From Methanoregula sp. UBA247 (GTDB taxonomy: Archaea; Halobacteriota; Methanomicrobia; Methanomicrobiales; Methanospirillaceae): a DNA stretch of 64,000 bases. Below the pieces are notes generated by a model. That model saw only the letters and a program-made list of their open reading frames with translations. It searched no databases and was not told the origin of the DNA. A program made the translations under genes and the position numbers. The DNA is taken from assembly GCA_002495055.1 (NCBI GenBank), contig DADR01000067.1, positions 62,001 to 126,000 of the forward strand, given 5' to 3'. This document shows, in pieces, positions 23,473 to 33,587 of this stretch. How positions within the stretch are numbered: the stretch's first letter is position 1; each line of letters opens with the position of its first letter.

Positions 23473-25257
23473 ATGCAAAAAAAAGTTCAATTTTTCCTGA
23501 TAATCATACTCTCCGTTTGCGCAATATTTCCCACCTTCGGATTTGCAGCACAACCTGAAGGAACAGAATCAGGATTTATCGTCGTGGCTTCAGCTCCCGC
23601 AGCAGATTTTTTTACTTCCACACAAACAGGCACCGCTCCATTACGGATCAGCTTCTTTGATAGATCTGAGGGTACACTTCCCCTGCGATACCTCTGGAAT
23701 TTCGGAGACGGTACAACATCCGTTGAACAGAATCCGACACATGCCTATACTGCAAATGGCCTTTACACCGTAACGCTTACGGTCACAAACTCATTTGGTG
23801 AGGACACCAGAATTCAGCCAGAATTTATTGCTGTTGGTGATCCTCCAGTACCGGACTTTTCTGTATCACCATCCCAGGGAAATATTCCTCTCGTTGTGAC
23901 ATTTACCGACAGGACAAAAGGTTCACCAGACACATGGAACTGGGATTTTGGGGATGGCTCATCAGCAGCTGACCGGAACCCGACCCATACCTTCACGAAG
24001 CCAGGAATCTACAGCGTTACGTTATCTTCCGGCAATGAATTTGGCATGAGGCAAATCATTAAACCCGGCATAATCAATACCGGTGTAGTTCCTGATCCGG
24101 AGTTTGCTGCAGAATTACGACAGGGTGATCCTCCTCTCACGGTCAGATTCCATGATTTTTCAAGAGGTAATCCGTCGACGTGGTTATGGGATTTCGGGGA
24201 TGGATTAACCAGTACAGAAAAAGATCCCGTGCACACATATACCAAAGAGGGTACCTATACCACGTCCCTGTATATTTCTAATGCATTTGGCAGCAATTCA
24301 CTGATACGATCAGAACATATTCGTGTCGGCAACCCGGTGTCTCCGATATCCATTGAGCAACTCGTTGTTGTACCACAGCCTGCAAACAAGAGCCAGCCGG
24401 GGGGTATTATAGACCTGATCAGGGTAGCGAAAGGTACATCTGAAAAGAACCTTCCGACAAGCGGATTCATTCCGCCTCAGTTTATGGCGTTAGCTGCGGT
24501 GTTGACAAGCTTTACGGTCGTTTTCCTTAATCTTCTTATCAGCAATATCGGGACACTCTCCCAGATTGGACCTAAAATTGCTAAATTTTTCGTCGATCTT
24601 ACCGGAGGGCATGCAGTCGAAAAAATCAGTGAAGCCGAAATTGAGAAGAGAAGTATTGCTGTACGCCAGCGGGAACGTCATTTCTTAGGACTTTCGGCTT
24701 TGGAGATCATTGTCATCGAAGCTGCCGTGATCATCGTTGCTCTTGCTTTCATCCTTGCGGATCGCGCTGAACTCACCCTGCAGAACGTGCTCATCTATAT
24801 CATCGTGGGGGTAATATCGGTCGTCATTCATGATTTTGCGCACCGCTATTTCGCAACACGACATGGGCACGACGCCGACACACAGTTCTGGTGGCTGGGG
24901 ACGGGTATCATGTTCCTCACGGCATGGCTGTATGGCAACGCATTTGCCCAGTCGTATCGCAACCTTGTCAACAGGCAGGGTGAAGATAACCCATATGAAC
25001 AAGGTATTGAGGCGGTAGCCGGACCTTGTGTCAGTATTATTCTCATGCTCCTGTTCCTTTCCCTGATCCAGATGGGAGGCATCTGGGCAATCGCAGGAGG
25101 AGTAGGCTTTTCCATCAACCTCATCACTGCAGTCTATAGCCTGATGCCAATCGGGACAATGGATGGCGGTGCAATCTGGAAGTGGAACCGTATGGTGTAC
25201 CTGGGATTGTTTATCCCGATGATTAGCTTTTACTTCTACACCTATATCGTCGTTTAA
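23473..25257 (+). CDS. PKD-domain protein fused to site-2-protease-like membrane domain
   Basis: 594 residues. Signal peptide (about 1-26), then three PKD domains (about 38-118, 120-205, 206-290) with WNFGDG, WDFGDG and WDFGDG cores. A linker and a membrane helix (about 338-358) lead to a multi-pass C-terminal domain with IHDFAHRYFA (about residue 453) and MPIGTMDGGAIW (about 560), which match the HExxH and NPxxDG motifs of M50/S2P proteases. The first motif has Asp in place of Glu and the second lacks Asn-Pro, so activity is uncertain. The Met at 23473 starts a clean signal peptide after GGTGT. Confidence 0.8.
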   Translation: MQKKVQFFLIIILSVCAIFPTFGFAAQPEGTESGFIVVASAPAADFFTSTQTGTAPLRISFFDRSEGTLPLRYLWNFGDGTTSVEQNPTHAYTANGLYTVTLTVTNSFGEDTRIQPEFIAVGDPPVPDFSVSPSQGNIPLVVTFTDRTKGSPDTWNWDFGDGSSAADRNPTHTFTKPGIYSVTLSSGNEFGMRQIIKPGIINTGVVPDPEFAAELRQGDPPLTVRFHDFSRGNPSTWLWDFGDGLTSTEKDPVHTYTKEGTYTTSLYISNAFGSNSLIRSEHIRVGNPVSPISIEQLVVVPQPANKSQPGGIIDLIRVAKGTSEKNLPTSGFIPPQFMALAAVLTSFTVVFLNLLISNIGTLSQIGPKIAKFFVDLTGGHAVEKISEAEIEKRSIAVRQRERHFLGLSALEIIVIEAAVIIVALAFILADRAELTLQNVLIYIIVGVISVVIHDFAHRYFATRHGHDADTQFWWLGTGIMFLTAWLYGNAFAQSYRNLVNRQGEDNPYEQGIEAVAGPCVSIILMLLFLSLIQMGGIWAIAGGVGFSINLITAVYSLMPIGTMDGGAIWKWNRMVYLGLFIPMISFYFYTYIVV

Positions 25258-25401
25258 TGTACTTCCTTGATAGATCAGGGTGCTTCGTTCACTGGCTCAT
25301 GGATAAAATTACAAACTGCCTGATCATAAGAATATCACGTTCTTCTGATTTTTTTATTTAAAGGAATTCTTTATCGCTTCCCACATCACAAATTACCTGA
25401 A

Positions 25402-26082
25402 ATGGATCTGTTTTTTTCCCTTATCGATATGGTCATTCACTTTGACAAATACCTGCCGGGGATTATCCAGGCATACGGTATCTGGACCTACCTGATCCTG
25501 TTTGCGATCATTTTCTGCGAAACGGGTCTTGTGGTATTTCCCTATCTTCCCGGGGACTCTCTCCTTTTTGTTGCCGGTGCGCTGGCGGGGGCCGGGTATC
25601 TCAGCTTAGAAATCCTGATAGTGACGCTGATCGCTGCTGCGGTGCTCGGCGACTCTGCCAATTACTGGATAGGGCACACTCTTGGGATGAAAGTACTGGA
25701 AAAGAAGTACAGTTTCATAAAAAGGGAAAACCTCGAAAAAACAGAGGATTATTTTACACGGTATGGTGGACTGACAATCGTAATAGCCCGTTTTGTTCCT
25801 TTTATCCGGACGTTTGCACCGTTCCTTGCAGGTGTCGGGAAGATGAGCTACCGCTGGTTTATCACGTATAACGTGATTGGTGCTATTCTATGGATTTGTG
25901 CGTTTCTGCTTGCTGGCTATTTCTTTGGCAGCATTCCGATCGTTCAGGAAAACTTCAATTTAATCATCTACGCAATCATCGGGATTTCACTTCTTGCTGT
26001 CGGATCGATTATTGTAGAAGTGTTCCGGTCTGTCCCAGAATGCCCGACACCAGATGAGGGACAGAAATTAAAAAAAGAATGA
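25402..26082 (+). CDS. DedA/SNARE-associated family membrane protein
   Basis: 226 residues. Typical DedA features: FCETGLVVFPYLPGDSLLFV in the re-entrant part, a GDSANYWIG segment, and FTRYGGLTIVIARFVPFIRT with the conserved Arg pair, then GVGKMSYRWF. DedA proteins support membrane homeostasis, probably lipid scrambling or transport. It stands alone, ahead of the P-type ATPase. Confidence 0.9.
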   Translation: MDLFFSLIDMVIHFDKYLPGIIQAYGIWTYLILFAIIFCETGLVVFPYLPGDSLLFVAGALAGAGYLSLEILIVTLIAAAVLGDSANYWIGHTLGMKVLEKKYSFIKRENLEKTEDYFTRYGGLTIVIARFVPFIRTFAPFLAGVGKMSYRWFITYNVIGAILWICAFLLAGYFFGSIPIVQENFNLIIYAIIGISLLAVGSIIVEVFRSVPECPTPDEGQKLKKE

Positions 26083-26206
26083 TCCGGTATAAAAATCACC
26101 ATAAATTCACTTATTTACTTGTCCCTGATGCGAGGTTATATTTCAGGGAGAGGTGAAGTACATCTGCGACGTATCATTGGTTATATTATCGTAGGAATTT
26201 AACATA

Positions 26207-28777
26207 ATGCTTCAATTTGAAGAGATAAAGCACCTGGCAGGGGAGTCGGGGCTGCGAACTTCCCAGGTCGCTGAATTCCGCCTGAAATTCGGCGTCAACG
26301 AAATGACCCCCCCGGTCCGGGAATCGCTCTGGAAACAGTATCTGGAAAAGTTCAATGACCCGATTATTAAAATCCTGCTCCTTGCAGTTACCATCTCGTT
26401 GGTAGTATCAGTTATTCAGGGAAGCGGTTTTTTAGACACCATCGGTATCATCATTGCAATCCTGCTCTCAACCGGTATCTCATTTTTCAATGAATACAGG
26501 AGCAGCAAAGAATTCGATGTGCTCAACGCTCACCGTGATGATATGGCTGTCAAGGTAGTGCGTGATGGTCATCCTGTATCTGTCCCATCCCGCGATATAG
26601 TTGCCGGTGACCTCATTCTCCTTGAAGCCGGAGACGCGATACCCGCTGATGGTTGGATTCGATCTGCCGATGAGATTTTTATTGATGAGTCTGCTTTTAC
26701 CGGCGAGAGTGAGCCGGTTAAAAAAGATGTGAAGCAACGTGTACTGAAAGGAACTTTTGTCACTGCAGGGAAGGGACAGATAATCGCGGCAGCGGTTGGC
26801 GATTCTGCCCAGATGGGCGTGATCGCTTCATCCCTCGGTATAGATCACGCCACGCAGACACCGCTCGAACATAAACTGGAAGACCTCGCCCGGATCATCA
26901 GCAAATTCGGGTACGCGATGGCTGTGCTGATATGCGGTACCTTGCTCATTAGAGGCATTATCCTTGGAAATATAACCGGACTGAACATTGGAACTGCGAA
27001 CAACATGCTCCATTATATCATGCTCGCAGTCGTGATCGTTGTTGCCGCTGTTCCCGAAGGTTTGCCGATGAGTGTTGCACTCTCGCTCTCGCTTGCCATG
27101 CGCAAAATGACCAGGACTAACTGCCTGGTCCGCCGTCTTATTGCCTGTGAGACGATCGGTTCTGCCACTACGATCTGCACAGACAAAACCGGCACGCTCA
27201 CGAAAAACCAGATGGAAGTGGAAGCATCACCATCCGGGAATCCGGTGCAAAGCGAGAATCTCCCCACAACTCCAGCGGAATGGATCACGCTGAATGCTGC
27301 CGTGAATGGTACCGCACATCTCGAAGAACGGGAGGGCAGGATAATTGTTATCGGGAACTCGACGGAAGGTGCACTGCTCCGCTGGCTCCGTGAACACCAT
27401 CTTGACTACATGCAGATCCGTGCAGAAACACATACAACCAAACAATACCTCTTTGATGGGAACCGGAAACGAATGTCCACTGTTATGCATAGTGACGGAA
27501 GGTTCTGGCTTCTTGTAAAGGGTGCGCCGGAAATCCTCGCCTCGCTCTGTATACAGAAACCAGATCTCAGGGGCGTTAGTACCCTCGCCACACGAGCGAT
27601 GCGGACCCTTGCATTTGCCCATAAGGAGATAACTAATAATGACGAAACCGAGACTGGTCTCATATGGGATGGATATGTCGGTATCCGCGATCCCCTGAGA
27701 GATGATATAGCAGAATCAGTGGCAACCTGCCAGCATGCGGGTATCCGGGTACGGATGGTTACCGGAGATAATCCAGAAACGGCTCAGGCCATTGCAAGAG
27801 ATGCCGGAATTCTCCAGGGGGGAAATATAATGACCGGTTCTGAGTTCCGGTCACTGCTTAAAGAAGAACAGGTTACTACTGCCCGTAACCTCGATGTGAT
27901 GGCCCGTGCAGAACCTATGGACAAACTCCTCCTGGTCGAGGCACTCCAGAAGACCGGGGCTGTCGTTGCAGTTACCGGTGACGGGACCAATGATGCTCCT
28001 GCACTAAAACATGCCAATGTGGGGCTCGCGATGGGAATTGCCGGCACGGAAGTCGCACGGGAAGCAAGTGATATCATCCTGCTCGATGATTCCTTTGCAT
28101 CGATCACCAATGCCGTATGGTGGGGACGTTCACTCTACGAGAATATCCAGCGGTTTGTCCTCTTCCAGCTCACGATAAACTTCTGTGCCTGTATCCTGGT
28201 ATTCCTTGCACCACTTCTGGGATATCCTGAACCATTTACCATCATCCAGATCCTCTGGATCAATATCATTATGGACACCCTTGCCGCATTTGCACTCTGC
28301 TCTGAAGCTCCTCACAGCGGCCTGATGAAATGTTGTCCAATCCCTCATGATGCAAATATTATCACGCCATTCATGTGGGTATCTATAATCGTGACCGGTT
28401 CATTCATGATTCTTGGGGGAATCCTCCAGATTGCTACCGGCTTTTTGGGAGGCACAACTGAAGCTGAGATCAGTACGGTATTCTTTGCTGGCTTCATCAT
28501 CGCCGCAGTCTGGAACGGCATCAACTGCAGAGCTCTCGATGGAAAGATGCCTCCGTTCTTCCAGGGCAACCCGACATTTTTCATTGTCATGAGTGCAGTT
28601 GTAGTCGTCCAGATCCTGATAATCCAGTACGGGGGGGCAGTCTTCGGGACGGTTCCCCTGCCCCTGGAACAATGGGTGAAGATAATCATTGTCTCTGCAT
28701 CAGTACTTATCATTGGTTTTATTCTCAGGTTATCACACCGGTATCTGAACACAGGAAAATCGTGGGTCCCGGAATAG
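26207..28777 (+). CDS. P-type cation ATPase (Ca2+ transporting type)
   Basis: 856 residues with N-terminal cation-ATPase region, actuator domain (DESAFTGESEPV), phosphorylation motif DKTGTLT (Asp326), nucleotide domain (KGAPE), hinge GDGTNDAP and C-terminal helices. PEGLP in helix M4 and NFCACILVF/NIIMDTLAAFA in M5-M6 fit the P2A/P2B calcium pump group. Probably exports Ca2+. Single gene with its own leader. Confidence 0.9.
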   Translation: MLQFEEIKHLAGESGLRTSQVAEFRLKFGVNEMTPPVRESLWKQYLEKFNDPIIKILLLAVTISLVVSVIQGSGFLDTIGIIIAILLSTGISFFNEYRSSKEFDVLNAHRDDMAVKVVRDGHPVSVPSRDIVAGDLILLEAGDAIPADGWIRSADEIFIDESAFTGESEPVKKDVKQRVLKGTFVTAGKGQIIAAAVGDSAQMGVIASSLGIDHATQTPLEHKLEDLARIISKFGYAMAVLICGTLLIRGIILGNITGLNIGTANNMLHYIMLAVVIVVAAVPEGLPMSVALSLSLAMRKMTRTNCLVRRLIACETIGSATTICTDKTGTLTKNQMEVEASPSGNPVQSENLPTTPAEWITLNAAVNGTAHLEEREGRIIVIGNSTEGALLRWLREHHLDYMQIRAETHTTKQYLFDGNRKRMSTVMHSDGRFWLLVKGAPEILASLCIQKPDLRGVSTLATRAMRTLAFAHKEITNNDETETGLIWDGYVGIRDPLRDDIAESVATCQHAGIRVRMVTGDNPETAQAIARDAGILQGGNIMTGSEFRSLLKEEQVTTARNLDVMARAEPMDKLLLVEALQKTGAVVAVTGDGTNDAPALKHANVGLAMGIAGTEVAREASDIILLDDSFASITNAVWWGRSLYENIQRFVLFQLTINFCACILVFLAPLLGYPEPFTIIQILWINIIMDTLAAFALCSEAPHSGLMKCCPIPHDANIITPFMWVSIIVTGSFMILGGILQIATGFLGGTTEAEISTVFFAGFIIAAVWNGINCRALDGKMPPFFQGNPTFFIVMSAVVVVQILIIQYGGAVFGTVPLPLEQWVKIIIVSASVLIIGFILRLSHRYLNTGKSWVPE

Positions 28778-28855
28778 TGTTACGGATTTCAGCACGCCGA
28801 CAGGTTTTCATCCGGGATATTTAGTACCAGTATTGGCAAAAACCGCTTAATCTAT

Positions 28856-29815
28856 TTAAAATATTTTCTTCTTCCACATCAACAGGCCCATTACCAAAGA
28901 CATAATCACCGAGAAACCGAAGATGATCTCAAAAGCAAGAGGTTTGTCGGATAAAGGGAGATCCAGTACATTCATTCCATAAAAACTCGCGATCATAGTC
29001 GGTACCGCAATGATGATGGTAACCGATGCCAGAAATTTCATCACAATATTGAGATTATTTGAGATAATGGTAGCAAAAGCCTGGGTCATCCCGTTCAGGA
29101 TATGGAGGTAAATCTGCGACATCTCCATTGCCTGTTTGTTTTCGATGATAACGTCTTCTAAAAATTCGGCATCCTCCTCGTACATTTTCAGCGGTTTCGA
29201 GCGCAGGATGCGTTCAAGAACAGCCTCGTTACTTTTAAGTGAGGTTGAAAAATAAATCAGGCTCTTTTCCAGTTCCATCATCTGGAAGAGCTCCTCATTT
29301 TTCATCGACCGGTGAAGTTCAAGTTCAATTTGGGATAGGGATCGCTCAATCTGGCGGAGATGGCTGAGATAGTAAGAAGCATTCCTATAAAAGATCTGGA
29401 ATATGAAACGGGTGCTTTTTACGGTGGTAAAATGCCGCACCTTTCCGGCAATAAAATCTTCAAGGACCTGAGACTTGCGGCTGCAGACAGTAACCAGGTA
29501 GTCTTTGGCAAGGATCATACCGAGCGGGTGTGTTGTTAAAGTCTTGATCTCTTCAAATTCGGTCATCACGGGTATATCCATGACAATCAGGACTACGTCA
29601 TCTTCCGCATCAATGCGGGGGCGTTCTTCTTCATCGAGGGCTGCTTTTAAGAATTCAGGAGGAATTGCACATTTTTCAGCAACGATTGCAAGTTCGGCTT
29701 CTGTAGGTTCAAATAACCTAATCCACGAACCCTCGCAGATCACCTCAATTTTTTCAGTGATGACCGGGTCCTGCTCTTTTTTAGTCTTATAAATCTGCAT
29801 CAAGATTAAAACCAT
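28856..29815 (-). CDS. corA: CorA-type Mg2+/divalent cation channel
   Basis: 319 residues. A soluble N-terminal funnel (about 1-250) with long helices, then two membrane helices with the signature YGMN at the end of the first (MIASFYGMNVLDLPL) and a Lys-rich end. The Met at position 6 (29800) is an alternative start. It converges on the calcium ATPase, so two divalent cation transporters lie side by side. Confidence 0.92.
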   Translation of the reverse strand: MVLILMQIYKTKKEQDPVITEKIEVICEGSWIRLFEPTEAELAIVAEKCAIPPEFLKAALDEEERPRIDAEDDVVLIVMDIPVMTEFEEIKTLTTHPLGMILAKDYLVTVCSRKSQVLEDFIAGKVRHFTTVKSTRFIFQIFYRNASYYLSHLRQIERSLSQIELELHRSMKNEELFQMMELEKSLIYFSTSLKSNEAVLERILRSKPLKMYEEDAEFLEDVIIENKQAMEMSQIYLHILNGMTQAFATIISNNLNIVMKFLASVTIIIAVPTMIASFYGMNVLDLPLSDKPLAFEIIFGFSVIMSLVMGLLMWKKKIF

Positions 29816-30456
29816 CCTGCATCGTATTGTTGAAAAAGGGAAATTTCATCCATGAACGGAATGGGGAAAAGACCCTGATCGATCAGTACTCATTATCTTC
29901 GCATTGTTAAAGAATAATTATCATGCATTTTTATTTATCAGATGTCATTTTTTTATATTCGATGTAATATTTGTTAAAACATTGATATAATGAAATTTTT
30001 TCGTGGTATTAATCAGCACAAAAAATGAGGAGATAATTACTTGTTAGCCGGACAGTTTTTATTTTTATCATGAAATGTGCAGAATGCCCCGCAGAGAATG
30101 CAACCTTCCAGGCAGGGTTTATTATAGATAAAATTCGTTGAATTTTAGATGAAAAACGATTTAAAATTATTTTGTGCGACTGGCTGAATAAAAAAATTTG
30201 CTTCCATGACGATTTAAAACTGACTGCGCATTAAAAGTCTCCACTTTATGTTCAATGGTAAGAGAATCTCTTCCTGAGGGCATTTCCACGTACCGCCGTA
30301 AATCAGAAGCAAGACCCGACCGTATCAAACAGGTTAACCGGATTATCCTCCATAAAGTTGCCTCTTAGACTTCCGGGAAGTTTACCGGCCAGAGACGTTT
30401 CGGAAAAGCATCATGGTTTGTAACCTTTATCTGATGCAATTCTCGGTTCGTCCCGC
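29816..30456. other. intergenic region, 641 bp, no supported gene
   Basis: AT-rich at the left (29930-30030). It holds a 22-codon frame with a CAEC motif (about 30070) and a 37-codon frame at 30255-30368, both without convincing ribosome binding sites. I see nothing else. Confidence 0.5.
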
Positions 30457-31140
30457 TTAACCCCCAATATATTGGCCATGCCACGTGTGCACCCAGATCT
30501 CCCCGGTATAGGCGTTCACACTCAACATCCCTTCAGTCTGTCCCCGTCCGAAATCGAAGGTATAATATCCGGGATAGGACGTTGACTCCTGTATTGTCGC
30601 ACCAGGCAGGTAGCCTGCAAGGAACTTTTCCGCAAGGAATTTCCCCCTTGTCAGATCGTACGCCCCCGCTGTTGCGGAACTCCTTCGTGTGTTCCAGGTA
30701 TTCCACACCATATTCGGACCGGGTTCCAGGGTGACTGCCCCGGTGTACCGATCAACCAGGATCTCGGCAATGCTCATGTTCGATGCGTCCTTGAGTTCCC
30801 CATAGTAGTTAAGACTAAATTCCATGAAATCCCCGATTTTAGCGTTTGGATAATACCGGTTTACATAGGCCACTGCCCGGTTGCGGGCATCAGTTTCTGC
30901 AACAGGTAATGAATCCGCAGAATAGAGGGCCTGCATTCCCATTCCACCGCCCATCATACCCTGACCCATCATACCAGAACCCAACATGCCCGGACCTGTT
31001 GCATTCCTTGAATAGGGTCCGGAAGCGGACCTTTCCCATGGATTCGGGACCCTGGTTGTGACAATGACAGCGATGAGTATAGTTGCAAGGACAGCAACAG
31101 CAACGATAATAATGATAGTTTCTTTTTTCATATTACTCAC
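30457..31140 (-). CDS. membrane-anchored Met/Gly-rich protein with PepSY-like domain
   Basis: 227 residues. An N-terminal anchor (about 8-28) is followed by a short linker with a Gly-Met-rich stretch (MLGSGMMGQGMMGGGMGMQ, about 52-70), then two repeats of a PepSY-like alpha/beta unit (about 78-140 and 160-222), each ending in an aromatic/GEI turn. Met-rich stretches often bind Cu+; this is only a suggestion. The protein would face outside the cell. Confidence 0.65.
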   Translation of the reverse strand: MSNMKKETIIIIVAVAVLATILIAVIVTTRVPNPWERSASGPYSRNATGPGMLGSGMMGQGMMGGGMGMQALYSADSLPVAETDARNRAVAYVNRYYPNAKIGDFMEFSLNYYGELKDASNMSIAEILVDRYTGAVTLEPGPNMVWNTWNTRRSSATAGAYDLTRGKFLAEKFLAGYLPGATIQESTSYPGYYTFDFGRGQTEGMLSVNAYTGEIWVHTWHGQYIGG

Positions 31141-31414
31141 CGAACAACTGAAACACCGGATAAGAATAAAGATTTTCGCCCAAAAAAACAGGTGAAATTT
31201 TACCCAGGAGTAGTAAACCTGAGTTACTCACACGATAATTTCCGGCCTTGCCCACTAAAAGCAGGGATCAGTTTCTGACCTCATCGTCATCCGTCGGACA
31301 GGCCCAGCGGCAAGGGGCGGAGTCCATTGAGCGTCAGATCCTCAAGAAAAAGCACGATCACGCCAACCACCTTATCCTCTTTGCACAGTTTCGCCGTCTT
31401 TGCACTCGTTCCAG

Positions 31415-32176
31415 TTACCCCGATTTCCGGTTTCGTTCGTGCAAACGAACACCAATCCACAGAAAAATCCCGGTGAAAATCAGCATGCCGATAACGTCGG
31501 TAAACGGCCCGTAATACCCGGTACCGGTCAATACATACTGAATCATATCCTTCGCATAAGTCAGGGGAGATATTAGGGCGACCGCACCATACATACCCAT
31601 TGCGCTCACCGGAATGAAAATTCCGCTGATGAAGAGGAGAGGGAGCCGGATGAAGTTCAGGATCATCATGACATCTCCGGGATTATCGGTGGGAATTGCG
31701 GCGAACATAATCCCCATTGCAGAGAATGCGAAGGAGACAAGGACTAGTACACCAATCAGCCCGATCGGGTTTACGATCAGGGTGCCATAGAAGACTATAC
31801 CGATTATGAGCGGGATTGCAGCAATAATCGCACCAAAGATTGCCCCCCCGACAATTTCCCCGACCAGGATTGAGAGTGGCGAGACCGGTGCCGTAATCAT
31901 CCGTTCATAGGTTTTGGTCTTGCGCTCGGTCGGCACCGCCATAGGTCCGATGGATGATGCAGCAAAAAATACGGAGATTGCCATCAACCCCGGGACAAGT
32001 ACGCCAGCGGGGAGATCCCGCCCGATAGCAAAAGAGATAAAGAGGAAGAGCGGGAAGAGGATGCCAAACATGATACTGCCCGGGCGCAGGTAGTAGATTC
32101 GGGCATCTTTTTTTGTAATTGCCCAGGCACTCCTCAGTTCCCGCCAGATCCGGGCCGGTGGGGAACTCGTTGTCAT
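31415..32176 (-). CDS. ABC-2 type exporter permease
   Basis: 253 residues, six membrane segments, with the ABC-2 signature region (PLTYAKDMIQYVLTG) before the last helix. It overlaps the ATPase gene by 4 bases and forms a two-gene exporter with it. Substrate (drug, lipid or polymer) cannot be told. Confidence 0.88.
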   Translation of the reverse strand: MTTSSPPARIWRELRSAWAITKKDARIYYLRPGSIMFGILFPLFLFISFAIGRDLPAGVLVPGLMAISVFFAASSIGPMAVPTERKTKTYERMITAPVSPLSILVGEIVGGAIFGAIIAAIPLIIGIVFYGTLIVNPIGLIGVLVLVSFAFSAMGIMFAAIPTDNPGDVMMILNFIRLPLLFISGIFIPVSAMGMYGAVALISPLTYAKDMIQYVLTGTGYYGPFTDVIGMLIFTGIFLWIGVRLHERNRKSG

Positions 32177-33126
32177 GGTCTCCCTTCTGTTCGACTATCG
32201 CCCTGTCTTTGGACAATCGAAAGGAAAGCATCCTCAAGACTTGGACCAACAGTATTGATCGAGATAATTTTCAGACGGTGCGCCTGCGCATATTCAAAAA
32301 TTGCAGTCGCAACAACCGCAGGGTCGGGCGTGAAGAGCCGGAACTTATCTCCCTCATGCCGGGAAGATGTCACGGTCTTGATCGCCGTAAGGTCTGCGGT
32401 GACCTGCGAAGTCATGGAATCCAGCGAAACCTCGACCGACTGGGTTGTCTGGATCGTCTTTTTTAACTTCTCCGGTGCGTCCACCGCAGCAAGTCTCCCC
32501 TTTACGATGATGGCGACACGGTTGCAGAGGGTATTTGCCTCTTCGAGCATGTGCGTTGTCAGAAAGATCGTGGTCCCTTCACGATTGAGGCGTGAGAGAA
32601 TCTCCTTGAGGAGAAGCGAGCTCTGTACGTCCAGGCCTGACGTGGGTTCATCCAGAAACAGGATTTCCGGTTCATGGATAAGTGCCATGGCAAGCGTGAG
32701 TTTTCGCCGCATCCCTTTTGAAAATCCCTGTGCTTTCTTGTCCCTGAACCCAGTAAGGTCGAAGATTTCGAGAAGTTCCCGTGCCCGCCGGGTCCGCTCT
32801 GGTTGTGACAGCCCGTACAGTTCTCCAGCGAACATCAGGTTATTCCATGCAGACAGATCCTCGTAGATGTTTGAAACCTCCGGTACAATCCCGAAATGCT
32901 CCTTGGCGTGGAAGGCATCGCGAGTGATATCACAGCCCATGATTGATGCAGTGCCTTCCGAAGGTTCTGAAAGCCCGGTGAGCATCCTTATGGTGGTGGT
33001 CTTACCGGCGCCGTTCGGACCAAGAAACCCGAAGAATTCCCCCGATTCCACTTCGAAACTGATATGATCCACGGCACGAAGAGTGCCATAATCCCGCGTA
33101 AGATTATTGACGCTGATTGCGTTCAT
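32173..33126 (-). CDS. ABC exporter ATP-binding protein (DrrA-like)
   Basis: 317 residues. Walker A GPNGAGKTT (about 36-44), Q-loop, signature FSKGMRRKL (a slight variation of LSGGQ), Walker B ILFLDEPTSGLD, then a C-terminal domain of about 90 residues typical of DrrA-type exporters. It pairs with the permease next to it. The cupin gene lies 22 bases upstream on the same strand. Confidence 0.92.
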   Translation of the reverse strand: MNAISVNNLTRDYGTLRAVDHISFEVESGEFFGFLGPNGAGKTTTIRMLTGLSEPSEGTASIMGCDITRDAFHAKEHFGIVPEVSNIYEDLSAWNNLMFAGELYGLSQPERTRRARELLEIFDLTGFRDKKAQGFSKGMRRKLTLAMALIHEPEILFLDEPTSGLDVQSSLLLKEILSRLNREGTTIFLTTHMLEEANTLCNRVAIIVKGRLAAVDAPEKLKKTIQTTQSVEVSLDSMTSQVTADLTAIKTVTSSRHEGDKFRLFTPDPAVVATAIFEYAQAHRLKIISINTVGPSLEDAFLSIVQRQGDSRTEGRP

Positions 33127-33148
33127 ACGACTCCTGCTGCAGGCCCTT

Positions 33149-33469
33149 TTAGTGCGGCTGCTGGATGCCGATAATGGTCATACGTTCGATGCACCTGATC
33201 CCGCGGTCTTCGTTGCTTCCGACCGAAATAATGTGCCCGGGCTCCACGTCATACCGGGAATTTCCAGCCGTAATAACACCTTTACCATTCAGGACGAGAA
33301 AGACGACATAGTACGGCTCCGGGTGGGGCGGGATCTCCTGACCGTCATCAAGGCAGACCAGAACAGTGTTGAATCCTCCCGTTTTTATGAGGTCTTTTTT
33401 CACATGACTTTTTAGTGAGAACTCTGCGAGTTCGTACAGATTAATATGCCTGTGCTTTTCATGAACCAT
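33149..33469 (-). CDS. small cupin protein
   Basis: 106 residues (ATG at 33469; one two codons earlier is possible). A single cupin barrel with LDDGQEIPPHPEPYYVVFLV and a GKGVITAGNSRYDVEPGHII second half. The His and Glu metal ligands of motif 1 are only partly kept. It is first in the cupin-ABC exporter operon, facing the HxlR regulator, and may sense the inducing compound. Confidence 0.75.
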   Translation of the reverse strand: MVHEKHRHINLYELAEFSLKSHVKKDLIKTGGFNTVLVCLDDGQEIPPHPEPYYVVFLVLNGKGVITAGNSRYDVEPGHIISVGSNEDRGIRCIERMTIIGIQQPH

Positions 33470-33534
33470 TATCATCCCTCAGCAATAATCCACAACCGAA
33501 GACACAACGAATTTTCTCATTCAGCCAGGTTACC

Positions 33535-33553
33535 TACTATCCATTGGATAGTA
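33535..33553. promoter_or_regulatory. 19-bp palindromic operator for the HxlR regulator
   Basis: TACTATCCATTGGATAGTA is a perfect inverted repeat with 8-base arms. It sits between the divergent cupin/exporter operon and the HxlR-type gene, 35 bases before the latter's ATG, where a dimeric HxlR protein would bind and control both. Confidence 0.7.
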
Positions 33554-33587
33554 TTAAAATTGACAGGTAAATAGTGGTATAGTAACT

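Noticed and set aside
30255..30368. 37-codon frame (MVRESLPEGISTYRRKSEAR...)
   Set aside because: Could be a real small protein, but there is no clear Shine-Dalgarno site or TATA box and no recognised pattern.
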